Origin: Przewalskia tangutica
Taxonomy: Eukaryota; Streptophyta; Magnoliopsida; Solanales; Solanaceae
Assembly: GCA_029844215.1 (NCBI GenBank)
Contig: CM056732.1
Location: 51,693,007-51,757,006, forward strand
Length of the DNA stretch: 64,000 nt
Direction of reading: 5' to 3'
The notes below the pieces were generated by a model that ran no database searches, was not told the DNA's origin, and saw nothing but the letters and a program-made list of their open reading frames with translations. The position numbers and the translations under genes were made by a program. Below, in pieces: positions 12,740 to 24,241 of this stretch (position 1 is the first letter of the stretch; each line of letters opens with the position of its first letter).

Positions 12740-13992
12740 CAAAACTCTAGAGGTCAAGGATATACCAGATCTGCTCGCTCTGTCATAGGCACGCCTGCCA
12801 GCATGCGTATGAAAGCGATGAACACGCCTTGTCCGGTAGGCTGCGTCATCTGCGGTACCCCTCTGTAAGCCGATCTCTCGTCACATGTACACGGCGGCGC
12901 GGTGAAACAAGCACCCGATAAAAAAGCGACATTCTCGGGATGGCGCGCCACATCGTGCTTGTTGAGGGGACATGAATCCTGCGGCTAGAACTCACGTATA
13001 CTGTGAACGAAGTCACGGAGCTCGACCGGCTCGAATACCCGACGTCACGAAGATTGTGGAGGACCACTGCATCTTGGCGGAGGTACATAACTAACTTTCT
13101 TCTTGGCGATCGCCTCGAAAGCTACCAAAGGACCTGCGTCTGGCCTCTTCTGCGATCTCGGTCGTTCCGTCGACTCCTCCGCTCCTCCGCTCCGGTCATA
13201 AGCTGCGTGCGGGCAATGTCCGTGCGGTGAAGAGCTACCGAGCAACTCTGCTGAATGTCGTCAAGCCTGTGACATATCGGTGCACTCTATCCTCGTAATG
13301 GTCGCCACTAAAGCGGGGACATATCGAGCTAATGATTCGAACTCCACATTATACTCTCTAATCCGCCGTCACGCCTCGATGTCAAAAATCTGTGGCCCGA
13401 GCCCTCGCCATGCGTGGAGGTAAGAAATGTGCAAAACGCCACGAGAACTTCGTTCCAACTGCTGAGCGCATGCTCTCCGGGACAGCTCGCGAATCAAACG
13501 ATCATTGCGGTATCACGCGGTGATGCGAACCTAAGACCACCGACTCGGTCTCGAAGCCTTGATCACTCTCGTGATCCATTATAGCTGCCGGATGAACTCC
13601 TGCGGATCATCCTCGGGCCTCGACCCATAAAACTACGGCGGGTTACATCTCGGAAAATCCGTAGTCTCAGTATGCGCTCGGGGTGAACTACGGTGCTCTG
13701 GGGCGGAGGCTGCTGCGTCGGGCTATCCTGCATGTCGCCCACGATCACGGCCATGGCGAGCCGTCTCGCGTAACCCATCTCCTGCCTTGATGTGGGATCG
13801 AGGCTCGGGGCTGTGGTCTCGGCGGCGGCTGCTGCGGCTCTGACTCTTCTTGGTCTTTGGCGGCGTCGCAAAACTAGCCGTCGAAGCACTATCTCAGTCT
13901 TGGCCAGGTCCTGCGCCTCGTACTCCTCTGAATCACACTAGCGACTCCCTCATTTGCCTTGCCTACGGGCGGGTCGCCTTGCGCGGAGGCAT
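12740..13992 (-). pseudogene. R2 gag remnant (frameshifted)
   Basis: The likely gag start codon is at 13992, in the same leader position as in the other elements. A Pro-rich N-terminal stretch ends near 13700. A segment resembling the FxG..P..DPQEF start of gypsy gag lies near 13580-13680, and capsid-like segments follow toward 13050. The frame breaks repeatedly, so the pieces fall in different frames. No intact zinc knuckle is visible. Gag would form the particle that packages the element RNA; this copy cannot make a full protein as written. Confidence 0.65.
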
Positions 13993-14178
13993 AGCGGTAA
14001 AGGAAAGGAATACGTTAGAGGTCGCTCATGCTCTGACTCTAAGGCACGATCTCGAGAATGAGAAGAATAGAAACCAATCTAAATGTCCTATAGCCTCACG
14101 ATTATAGATGTGGTGCCAACACACCGATAATCAAGACTCTACTGAACCACGATGCGTAGACACTTTCAGAGACTAAGC

Positions 14179-14189
14179 GCTCGATACCA
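14179..14189 (-). other. R2 primer-binding site
   Basis: GCTCGATACCA on the plus strand, the complement of TGGTATCGAGC, lies four bases before the 5' LTR. It lacks one base of the CAG expected for a Met-tRNA site. Confidence 0.85.
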
Positions 14190-14193
14190 CTTG

Positions 14194-17100
14194 TGTCACG
14201 ACCGAACCGGGCGTGGTAGTGCCTACCGGGCACCTGGTGATACAACATCGAGAAAACCGTGAAATAAAACATGAACATGAAATAAGAGATATTATAAATA
14301 AACAGGCCAACCAAAACGGTTGCCTTCAAGCATATATACAAAAAATCTTCTGAACAGTTACAATCCTTTACAACCCTTCCAATAACAGTGCTACAGACCT
14401 CTAAGATTTACAACAACTATGACGGGACGGGGCCCGCCGTACCACGAATGTACAAGAACCTCTGGCTCGGGAAAACATACCAAAAGATAAGCCTCGGAGA
14501 AGCGGGGCTTCCCGTCTGTTGGCTTGTGATCCATGGCGAGGATCCTGGCGATGTACCTCTACTGCGGCATGAGCGGCCCGAAGAGGTCGATCTGCAGTAC
14601 CAAGTATGTGAAAGCGTAAAATCGTACATGAAATCATAATAGTCTATATAAAGCGGGAGACATGTATGATAACCAAACTACGATTCACAACATAAGCGGT
14701 CATGTCAAGTCGGGGACTCACCCTCAAAGTCAACCCTCGTGCGTGGAACTCCTTCCTCTGCGGCGGTCTAGGTACAAATCATGTGATACGTATAACATGT
14801 CTCGGCCCGTCATGGACCCGGTATAGAAAGCGTGTGGAATACATTCCCGGTTAAATCTCGTGAACGCGGTAGTCGAGTGAAATACATTCGGTTAAATCCT
14901 ATGAGCCGGTAGTCGAGTGAAATACATTCGGTTCATCCACGAACGGTGGTCAGTGAAATACATTCGGTTCATCCACGTGACAGCGGTAGTCAGTGAAATA
15001 CATTCCGGTTCATCCGGTGAACCGGTCGTCGAGTGAAATACATTACTTGCACAACAAGGCTATCACGCAACATGGTCAAGTTACACACAACTCAAGTACT
15101 TTCATTTTATGCCAAAAACCGGTTTTAACCTAAAGTACTACATCGTTAAATCCGTTAAAAGATCCGTTCCTTTTACCAAAGTCACACGATACGTGGTATA
15201 GAGTGACCAGCGTTTATAAACCAACCCACATTCTTTTTAAAGTCAAGTACAACATCCTTTTCCTAAAGTTCCGGTTTGCCTAGTTTTGATTACTCAAGTT
15301 CCATTTTTGAGAGATTTCATAGTTCAAAGTCTTAATCACGTAATTCCTTTTTAGAACAATTGAGTAATATAAGTCTTATGTGTGAGTAGATTATTCATAA
15401 AGATCTTATTAAAGCGAACGTGATCTAGAATGTAATATCATTTTTCTCATCTTAGCTATGCGGATGGAAGTTTCTCGGTTTTAATAATACAATTCATTAG
15501 TCGAGACATTTCCTTTATTAACGTTGCGATGGTTTGTTCGATACTTGTTCTCATTTAAATCCATATAACATTCTTAAGCGTTATACCTAACTTCCCGTAA
15601 AGCTAGTATAACTCTTAAGTTTTCAAACACCAAGTATTACTCTTTTATCAAAATGATTCATAAACCTTTTGAAATACTTCATGTTCTTTATTATCACACA
15701 TCAAGCCAGTTATAGTTCAAATCAATTACCTTTTAAAAACCACAGAGCATTTTCTTACCTACATAAAGCTATTATAACCAACTTCCCATAAAGCCGTTAT
15801 AACACTTTATGTTTTAGACCAATCAAATACATTTAACACATGTACGTCTACCGTACTACATAGTTATACACATATCATGCTAGAAGAGATAGGAAGAGGT
15901 TCACATACCTCGCGACGAGTATCGACTAATAGCAAAACGCTCCAAGTACTTCAAACCGTCGGCTACTCCTTAAGCCAAGTAGATCGCGCCACACGTAGTA
16001 CTTCAACCTATAAAGGCCACAAGGCGCCTATTAACATCTAGATCTCAACGTAGAATATTCTCTGAGAAAATTCGTGCACCTCCCCGCACATGACGGCGTA
16101 AATCTCCTCTATCGGTAGGCTACCAAGCCAACGGGGGTTTACCGTCTAACGGGCGTGTACAATTCTACTTCACGCGTAATGCTAGATAAGTCTCTTTGTG
16201 TCTGATCTATGTAATTCTGATTCGGTTTTCCTCTTTATTCTTCAGGCTTAAGTCAAAAGACATTGCCGCAAAACTACGTTCAATTCCTTTTCAATATTCA
16301 TTCTATATATAGTATACTTCAACTATATATTCTAACAATCATGTAATTTCCAATTACAATAGGGGGACAAGATAATTACCTCGATAAGCCCAAAATTATC
16401 CAAGTTATATGTCGCTCACGAGCAAGGTTTAGCTCTCTACTCCGTGCGCTCCATTCGCTCCAAGAAACCCTTAGAAGTCTACGCAACTTCTACTTATAAC
16501 TTCAACTACGGTGAAGATTTTCCTTGGTTTCATTTAAAGGCTAAAGGAAAGTATAATCGTATTTTAGGGTTTTTAGTATAAATTACTTTGGAAAGTACTA
16601 CAAGGTATATGGGCTAAGGTATTTTGGGCATTACAACAACACTTGGAAGTATTTCTCAACCAAGGAGGGTAGTATTTCGACTAGCACAACAAGGCTAGGG
16701 GTTTCTCGTGAGGGCCTCCCGAGGGGAGGGTGTTTCGGCTAGGCTACCACAAAGGGGAGGGTGTGGCGGGCGAGAGCAGAGGAGAGGGAGGGAGGTTTTG
16801 CCTTGAAGTTTTCAAGTGAGGATGAAGAAAGTCTTCAACTTAGGGGAGTATTTATAGGCTAACCAATGGCCAACCAATGGCCAAGATGAAGCCAAGTGCA
16901 AGACAAGTGTAAGGCTAAGATTCACCCAAGTACACCTTATCCATCTACCACCAAAATATCCTACCTAACCCTTGACCAAGGGAAAGGCACAAAATCGTCC
17001 AAATCGAAGCCCATTTTGCCGTCGATGAGGTGACACTTGTCACCCTCCCGTTGGTCCAAAATATTTCATCTCTCGGAAAAATCCGCAAAAATAATAAATG

Positions 17101-17259
17101 ACATAGCCGGAATTTTCCCTACGTAAGCTGTGGAAACGTTTCGTCGGAAAACGACTCTTTTCGCTAGTTGTGCACAATTTCGCCACTTTGCCTACTTAAG
17201 GCTTTAAACTTTTACACGTACGCCTGCACGTACATACTCTAGAAATACGGGGTATAACA
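14194..17259 (-). repeat. R2 5' LTR (3066 bp)
   Basis: It runs from TGTCACGACCG to GGGGTATAACA and matches the 3' LTR end to end. A TATA box (TATTTATA) is at 16849-16856. Confidence 0.92.
14826..15050. repeat. R2 5' LTR minisatellite, about 38-bp unit
   Basis: Six copies of the GAAATACATTCGGTT-type unit, the partner of the array at 9602-9815. The linkers between units differ from the partner by small indels. Confidence 0.9.
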
Positions 17260-17591
17260 ATTTGCTTATGTTTACTTGCTACCTTCAAAGTTACAAACTC
17301 TTGATTCCATATTGTTTAATCTAGTTAGAAGGTTAACAATTCTATTTTGGTTGAGACTGATGCTCTACTCATCATTATATTCGATCATGTGCGCTTTTTT
17401 GTTTGTTTGGGTCGATTAGTTGTTGCTTCCACGATTTAAATCAGTGATCTATAGATCACAAGGGGACAACTTTACATTGCTCCAAGGCTCCTCTTTGTTT
17501 ATTGCATGACTGATTAATAAAAAATATTTATATTTGGCCAACACCACCGTTGTTGACGCTTGACATGTAGTTGGGACCCTTTGATGCATTT
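17260..17591. other. Spacer, no gene recognised
   Basis: It begins with the ATTTG duplication of R2 and continues as T-rich DNA. No coding or repeat motif is recognised. Confidence 0.5.
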
Positions 17592-17630
17592 GGTTATTAT
17601 TGCAAGTTTCTGAGAAACTCGCAATAATAA
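17592..17630. repeat. Hairpin-forming inverted repeat next to a hAT-like element
   Basis: TTATTATTGCAAGTTTCT is followed at once by its near-complement AGAAACTCGCAATAATAA, giving an 18-bp stem with one mismatch. The right arm is repeated at about 17660-17677, just before the element end. This looks like filler DNA made when the target was broken and repaired. Confidence 0.75.
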
Positions 17631-17677
17631 TTAGGGGCGAGCACAGGTACAGGGTATCAAAAACTCACAATAATAAC

Positions 17678-18352
17678 TAGGGGTGAGCACGGATACAGGG
17701 TACATAAATACACGATCGGAATCGACATTAACGGGTAGGTTCTGGGTAGATATATTATAATAACGGGTAGGATCCGGGTAGTAAAATTAGGAACCGATCA
17801 ATGTCGGGTCGGTTCGATTCGACAAATAGAGACGATTGCGGACCACGAGCGATACCGGAACCTGTGAAATATTAAATATTTACTTTTTTAATTCCATTAT
17901 TTTTTAGTTAATAAAAAAAAGGTCATACCACTTATAATATTATTTCTAAGATGATAGGATGCTCTTGTTTCATACATAAACACGTGACTTCAAAATCCTG
18001 CAAAAACTAAAATTACGGTAACATATTAGTAAAATAGACTTGGTTCGACAAATGTTTAATACTGGACTATAGTCTAAAATTGTAATAAAACCATATTCTT
18101 TTACCTTTAACCATGATATATACCACAACTACTCTAGTGAACTTTCAGACCATAACAAGAGGGGATCATATAAACAACTCCAGTGTTAGGCGGGAACACA
18201 AAAATATCTGAGGTACACAGGCCGAGTTCGGGTAGGTTCCGGATAATGATTGCTACGGGTAGGTTTCGGGTAGTAAATTTAGGAAGCGATATTTTATTGG
18301 TAGGGTCCGAGTAGTTCAAAAAAGTTAGGGTATCCGGACCCGCTCACCCCTA
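17678..18352. mobile_element. hAT-like non-autonomous element
   Basis: The left end TAGGGGTGAGCACGG and the right end CCGCTCACCCCTA are inverted repeats. An eight-base duplication AGTTTCTG occurs at 17605-17612 and 18353-18360, as expected for hAT, but on the left it is separated from the terminus by filler and a partial copy of the end (AGGGGCGAGCAC at 17632). Two internal direct repeats with ACGGGTAGG and GGGTAGTAAA lie near 17735-17795 and 18226-18290. No transposase is encoded. Confidence 0.6.
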
Positions 18353-20138
18353 AGTTTCTGTTTTTCCTCTACCTATTTTCCTCGTATCAACACTTTCTGT
18401 CGAAGCGATTGATTATGCGTTTGGTGGCTTGGTCGCTTTGTTTTCTTATAGTTGTTGCCTTGTTAAGCTCTTACATTTTTGAAGTGATCTTGCATTTTTA
18501 AAGTTGGTGGCACAGACAAATGAAGGAAGTGAGCTAAAATGAAGTGTCGGCATTGCGCTCAATGTTCAATTTGTTCGCCCTGTTACTAAAGTGTCTGTTG
18601 CATTGTTTTCAAATTGTTACTGTATTATTGAGCCTTTGTTGATCTTCTCCCTCTATTCTTTTCTTGTATCGAGACAGAGGACATCGAAATCTCAGGTTAT
18701 GAGGTTGGCATGTCTTCATAATAGAATTTCGATAGAATACAATAAGTCTTTGATTAGACCGTTTCTCCTTCTCAATTCATCAATTTCTCACCTCAGTACT
18801 CACAACTGTTTTTTTCTTGATCGAAGCGTTTAGTAAACATTTACAAAAGAAAATGCCGTAGAAATTTAGAAAGAGAAAATCACTGACTGATGGCCGCCTC
18901 ACTTCGAAAGAAGTTTATCGGTTAAATCAAATAACTGAACCGTTAGCGAATGATTAACCAAAAACCAATAATCGATTTCTTATTGGTTCAGCTATTGATT
19001 TAGCATGTTTATAAACCGATAAATCGAACTGTTAATGGGCGACCAAAACCGAACCAAACCAACTGATGATGTGCCTTACTCCAGACCAGTGAAATCAAAC
19101 AAAATCGATTAAGCTTCAACTATATGAGTGAACTGCCAGTCAAATATACAAGAATACAAGTTATGCATCAATGACTTTCTGGCTAGATGACGCAACCGTG
19201 TGACTATATTTTCTCATTTTATTCCTCTTCGGCTTTTTGAGAGACATTTTCTCAACCAATGAAAATATCTGTTGCACTTATCTGTTACATCGTTTATATA
19301 CTAATTGTCCAGATGTATCGAAATTATAACTAGAGAAAAAACAAAGGCAACCCTTGGTTACAATGAAGAGGTGTATCCCTGCAGGCCCTGTGAATAAGTA
19401 GACCTCCAGAGTGACTTTTGTGATATCTGATTAAGACAATTAACATTACATCCCCAGGTCGGAACAACCACATTGATTCTGAGAAACACATGTTTCCTCT
19501 TCAGAAAGCAATTGCAGATGCACAATTCCAATCCTAAGCTAAAAGCACTTTCTGCTGGCAAACACTCAATGGCCTATTAAATTGATTTATCATCTGAAGA
19601 ATCTCTTGACCTATCACAGAAGCATTACAGAAAAGGTAAAAAATAGCACGGTCAATAGAGTGTACTAGATTTTCGCCAACTTGGTATTTTGTGGTTAGGT
19701 TAGATGAGAGCAACAAAGTCATCCCAGCATCAGCATAGAGAAAACTAATTAGACCTAGCTCCTGTTTGAAGAATGACAACAGACTTTTCAAAAAATGATA
19801 TCGACAGTTCACACAGTAATTTGACCAAATCCTCTTTGTTTGTTTGCTTGATAAGATAGACTTCCGTCTTGCAAACACAATAATAACCTCATACAGAAAT
19901 TACAGGAGCTTCTACTTTGTCAACAAGAAAAAGCAGAATCCTTTTCACCAGGCTTTGACCAGTTAGATGCAGGCAAGACCTAGTTCCCATAATAACCAGT
20001 CATTAATTAACATGGAAAAATGAAGCTTAGCTTTTCACTTTTCACCATTTGGATAATGGCTTCCTTCATTAGACAAATCTACATATTCATTTTCCAAAGT
20101 TCCTACTTGAAAGTATATTTATGTCGTATAGACAACTT
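18353..20138. other. Spacer with no firm gene
   Basis: T-rich DNA. A segment at 18900-19060 is rich in AACCGA/TCGGTT words and may be an old MITE, but no ends are clear. Minus-strand open frames at 19358-19561 (67 codons) and 19534-19878 (114 codons) overlap; neither shows a motif I know. They could be exon debris of a lost gene or chance. Confidence 0.35.
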
Positions 20139-21612
20139 TGTATTAGGACAAATGTACTTTATACACATTCATATTTATATTAATGGAGATTAATATTATG
20201 TCATTTGCAGTTATTGAATTATTAGTTGGTTGTCTATAATATTCTATAAATGCATCTCTGAAATTCGTGGTTATTAATAATGTGAGAGATTAATATTATA
20301 ACGTAACTCTTAAACTGCCTCGACTAATGATCATCGAGAATGGAATATCGATGATATGTGATACGTCGACATGTGGTCTGCATCATATCCTTTGGGGATG
20401 TAGTATGTCTCACCTACTACGAGTTATGACAACTCGTGATGGACACATGGATATTTTTGAAAGTATTGGTATACCCTGCTGATGTACTGTTTGTTATAGA
20501 TATCTAAAGTATCATCAGTGTGTGACAGATAGAAGTCCTCAGACTTGAGGTCGATACACGCCTTGTTTACAGAGTAATGTACTTTGATCCTGTCCTAAGC
20601 TCAAATGCCTTATAGGTTGAGACACGACTTGTATTGGGTATATTGCGACGTAGATTAAAGGTGATAGTTGAGCCAAGATTAGGATTCATTCCTCGATTGT
20701 ATCTTCGAGTGAACACTCAGATTCTCATATGGTATTAGGTTGACTAAGTCGTTGGCCAACGCAGTAGACATATCTATGATATGGTCTTGTTCAGCTAATA
20801 TAGATGAGATATAATGATCAAGTCATTTGGATAGACACTTGGCAGATCCTAAGCTTGATCGAGTGTGTCGTGAATGAAAGAATTTTATCTTTCCACATAG
20901 AGGTTCAGTTCACAGGTTTCGTGTAACTATACTTCACATATTGAGTTCGTCTTCCGGTGCCGTCTAGGAGTTCCGTTTAGACCCTAATGTTATTAGTGTC
21001 GATATGTGAATGCCTGTAGGGTAACACTAAGTTAATTGTTCTTTCGATTCAAGGATGTAATCAGAGAGAATATAAATGTTCGGTTATGATCGAGACATTA
21101 GAATAAACAATGATTATTTAATTAAATCGGGATGGTATTTCAGATTTAATTAAAATAGAAACGAGACAAAATTGGACTAGGGTCGCGGCTCAAAGGACCA
21201 AGGACCGCGGCGCCACCCTTTGAGTGTCGTGGCGCCACGTGTCCAGTGGATCCGAGTGACCCACTCTGCCTCGGTTTCTGGGCCTCCCACTTGGGAACCT
21301 TAGCTGATTTTTGCAGCTATAAATAGATGGTTCAATCATTATTTTAATACACTTAATTCACTTGAATTATTCTCTGCTGAAACTCTGCCGGTTCTAGCTT
21401 AGAAAGAGTAATTACATCAGTCTTGACTTGAAACCGAGAACGGTTGCGTGCTCACCTCGGTATACACTTGAAGAAGAAGATTCGGTTACAAACCGTAAGT
21501 GTTCTATCGACGCATTACGCTTTACGTGTTTTCATTATATAATCATCTATCGGTTTGGCCGTCGGGTTTGAAACATAAATTTTTAAATTCTGTTGCGTAT
21601 ACGAACCCGACA
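20139..21612 (+). repeat. LTR of a separate retrotransposon family (probable solo)
   Basis: It starts TGTATTAGGACAAATG and ends near CGAACCCGACA. A TATAAATA box is at 21318-21325. A truncated second copy occurs at 38656-39210, which shows that it is a repeat and fixes the left end approximately. No primer-binding site follows and no target duplication is visible, so the right end is approximate. The superfamily is not certain; copia is my guess. Confidence 0.55.
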
Positions 21613-21699
21613 AAAACCTACACCTAGACCTACATACTCAATCCGAGCAAAAAACTGCCACTTGTTCAAACATGCAACTATTCTCCTCTAATTAAGAAA

Positions 21700-21958
21700 T
21701 TTAACACATAGTCACTTTCGTTTTTCACAGGGAAAGGAAAAACAAAAGAATGTAAGCAAAATAATTAAGCATGTGTAATAACACGGTTCTGCTTCAAAGT
21801 ATATATAGTACAATGTTCATCCCTTATACAATAGGAATCATAAACCTACATAAAAGAGGAATCCTAGTCATACCATAATTATATTTACACAATATATGAA
21901 AATATTCTAATTATGGGTAGGGATACAATTGTTTCTATGATATACATGTTTACACACC
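21700..21958 (-). repeat. Probable Ty1/copia LTR (approximate ends)
   Basis: On the minus strand a G-rich tract is followed by TGTAAACATG, as at the start of a copia 3' LTR. A TATATATA word lies near 21800. The inner end is not clear. It directly follows the copia pol tail. Confidence 0.45.
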
Positions 21959-22029
21959 CCCTCAGTCGGAGCGGGAGGAGGTCGGGCTAAGGCGGATCTC
22001 AAGACAAGAAATAAGCATGCAGGAAGTCC

Positions 22030-22860
22030 TTTGGTAAATATATGCATCTTGATAGGATGATGGAACATGTAACACTCGGCGGCTGGCCTAGTGCGACTTT
22101 CTCGCGAACAAGGTGTAGGTATATCTCAATGTGCTTGGATTTGACGTTGAGCAGGAATATGAGGCGGATAGATGGCGAGAGATGTTATCCACGATTACCT
22201 GATAGATGCTGCGCAAAGGACACGAAGTTCTAACGATATATTTACGAGCCAACAAATCTCGGCTACTACATTTGCAACGCCTCTGTACAAATTTCGGCCT
22301 TGGAGGCGAGATAGGGTAGTAGCGAACGAAATTAGATTATCCCTAAAAAACACAAAAGCGGAGGTGGGCGTCACGTATCCGAACACCACCGCCAATCTGC
22401 ATCCGTATATGAAAGCAATCTGTTTGGTGCAGAGGGTATAGGTCTGAAACCATAATCAAGAGTGCCGCAATGTATCGAATGATACGCTTAAGAGCAGTGA
22501 AATGAGACTCCCTGAAGGAATGCATGAATAAGCACACCTGCTGAACAACATAAGCTATGTCTGGCCTGGTAAATGTGAGATACTGAAGTGCACCTACAAG
22601 GCTCTATCTGAGTATGATCGGCTGAGCACCATCCATAGCGAGCTTAGATTTGAATCGTGGAGTAGGCATAACTTTGCAATTCGCCATCTTAGCCCTGTAC
22701 ACTATCTCATCTGCATACTTACGCTGACACAAGAAGATGTGATTGGCAGACTTGGTCACTGATATCCCCAAGAAATAACTTAGCTTTCCCAAATCAGTCA
22801 TTGCAAATCCGTCAAGAATGATCTCATATGACCCATTACGATTTGAATTAGAAGAAATTT
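22030..22860 (-). pseudogene. Ty1/copia pol tail: reverse transcriptase end and RNase H
   Basis: Reading right to left, the frame at 22604-22801 gives MTDLGKLSYFLGISVTKS, the classic copia reverse transcriptase segment, and continues to QRKYADEI. Next, 22343-22537 gives ALKRIIRYIAALL, the linker to RNase H. Then 22195-22395 gives YRGVANVVAEICWL, the RNase H active region, and about 22040-22140 resembles the KHIEI..H.VREKVA end of the protein. Each piece is in a different frame, so this is a decayed copy. The upstream gag, protease, integrase and most of the reverse transcriptase are absent. It is part of an old insertion with the LTR at 21700-21958. Confidence 0.85.
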
Positions 22861-23849
22861 ACCCTACCTGTATTATATTTACAGATCTCTTGCATTGTTT
22901 TTATCGAACTCCTTTGAAAGGACTACATAACTAAAATAACATCTGCAAATGACCATAAAATTGATCTCCGCCGGCCCCCTCCTACAATGACATGAAGCAA
23001 ATTCATTCCTATGAATATCTACATTAACATGAGAGAAAGAAAATGTCAGATACCATTTCTTATGAACTACATAGCTTACAGTAACACGAGATGGAAAGAA
23101 TGGATGCGATAGGAGTCCAGACCAGACTTCCTTTCGAAGCATAGTCCAAATTAGTTCATATACAAGAACAAGCTAGCTATATCCATCAATTGATTGTATC
23201 AATTCCAATTTACAATCTATTTCATGTCAGATCGAGAAGAGCAGAGTAATAAAATTGGAAATCAAAAGGCACTTACTAGCAAAGCCACATATTTTGAGGA
23301 TTTGACCAATTCCATCGGACTTCAATAGCTAAACATGAATAAAATATCTTAAATAAGCAAGGGAATTGATAGATTAGAGCTTGGGGAGGGGAGGAGGAAA
23401 GAAAATGAACATGAAAACTAAACAGCTTCGTGAAGCTTACGATCAATGTTCCATCTCAAGAAAAACACCTGAAAGCAGAATTGTCTAAGGAGAATAAAAG
23501 GGGGAACAATCTCAGGTAGCTTGTACACAGTTACTAATGGAATGGATTAGTATTGAAATCTCCCTTTTGTATGATAAAATACTTCGTCGCTTTATGCAAC
23601 TAACTCCAGGATTCCCATATTATTGGAAGATAAAGATGAACAAATTGTTCAAATAATCTTCCCTTTCAATCTGTTTACCACATAATCAACCAGCTCATGT
23701 ATTCGCGTTGCTTTTTCTTTAATAAATGTAACTGCAAGGTCGTGCTATATCTCTTGATGTGACTATACTGGGTTCAAGAAAAAATGTTTGAATCAATGCA
23801 GAACCACATTTTGTCCTCTTACAACAATATATATATAGTTACAGTTTAG
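22861..23849. other. Spacer, no gene recognised
   Basis: AT-rich DNA upstream of the copia remnant. The 87-codon minus-strand frame at 22879-23142 has no motif I know. No terminal repeats are seen. Confidence 0.45.
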
Positions 23850-24092
23850 CGGTGGTTAGAATGTGCTACCATGGCGTATTCGATTTTGTTATCAGCATGT
23901 TCATACTGCTTTAATTTCTTGTCCGTTTCTATTGCTTTGCTGGCTTTTCTTGTGATTATGCTTTGTCTTGAGCCGAGGGTTTTTCGGAAACAACCGCTCT
24001 ACCTACCAAGGTAGAGGTAAGGTCTATGTACACTTTACCCCTTCCCAGACCCCACGTTGTGGAATTTCACTAGGTATGTTGTTATTACAATT
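23850..24092 (+). mobile_element. SINE, TS-type 3' module
   Basis: GAGCCGAGGGTTTTTCGGAA, AGGTAGAGGTAAGGTCTATG and CCCAGACCCCACGTTGTGG occur in order and end in TTGTTATT. This order is the 3' body of the TS SINE of Solanaceae, as I recall it. The tRNA-derived 5' part is not evident, so the left end is approximate. Confidence 0.7.
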
Positions 24093-24241
24093 TAGCTGTT
24101 GAACCACAAGTTGTCTCATAACCATGTCTACAACAAAGCAACTAATTTCATGGATTTGAACTGCCAACTACATATGCCTCAATGCACCGGTCCAAGATGA
24201 GAAACCATACTTAGCATGTGACACAATTATTTATTTATTTG

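Larger units (their letters stand above)
8960..17259 (-). mobile_element. R2: complete non-autonomous long-LTR gypsy element
   Basis: Two LTRs of about 3.06 kb bracket a 2.17 kb internal region, read on the minus strand. Perfect ATTTG duplications flank it (8955-8959 and 17260-17264). Primer-binding site, gag remnants and polypurine tract are in the expected order. No pol domain is seen. The two LTRs align along their whole length but differ by many one- to four-base indels. Confidence 0.94.

Noticed and set aside
18900..19060. AACCGA-rich segment as a defined MITE
   Set aside because: Its words resemble known AT-rich plant MITEs, but I could not find matching ends or a target duplication.
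19534..19878. 114-codon minus-strand frame as a possible gene
   Set aside because: No recognised motif, no clear splice or promoter context, and AT-rich DNA gives frames of this size by chance.
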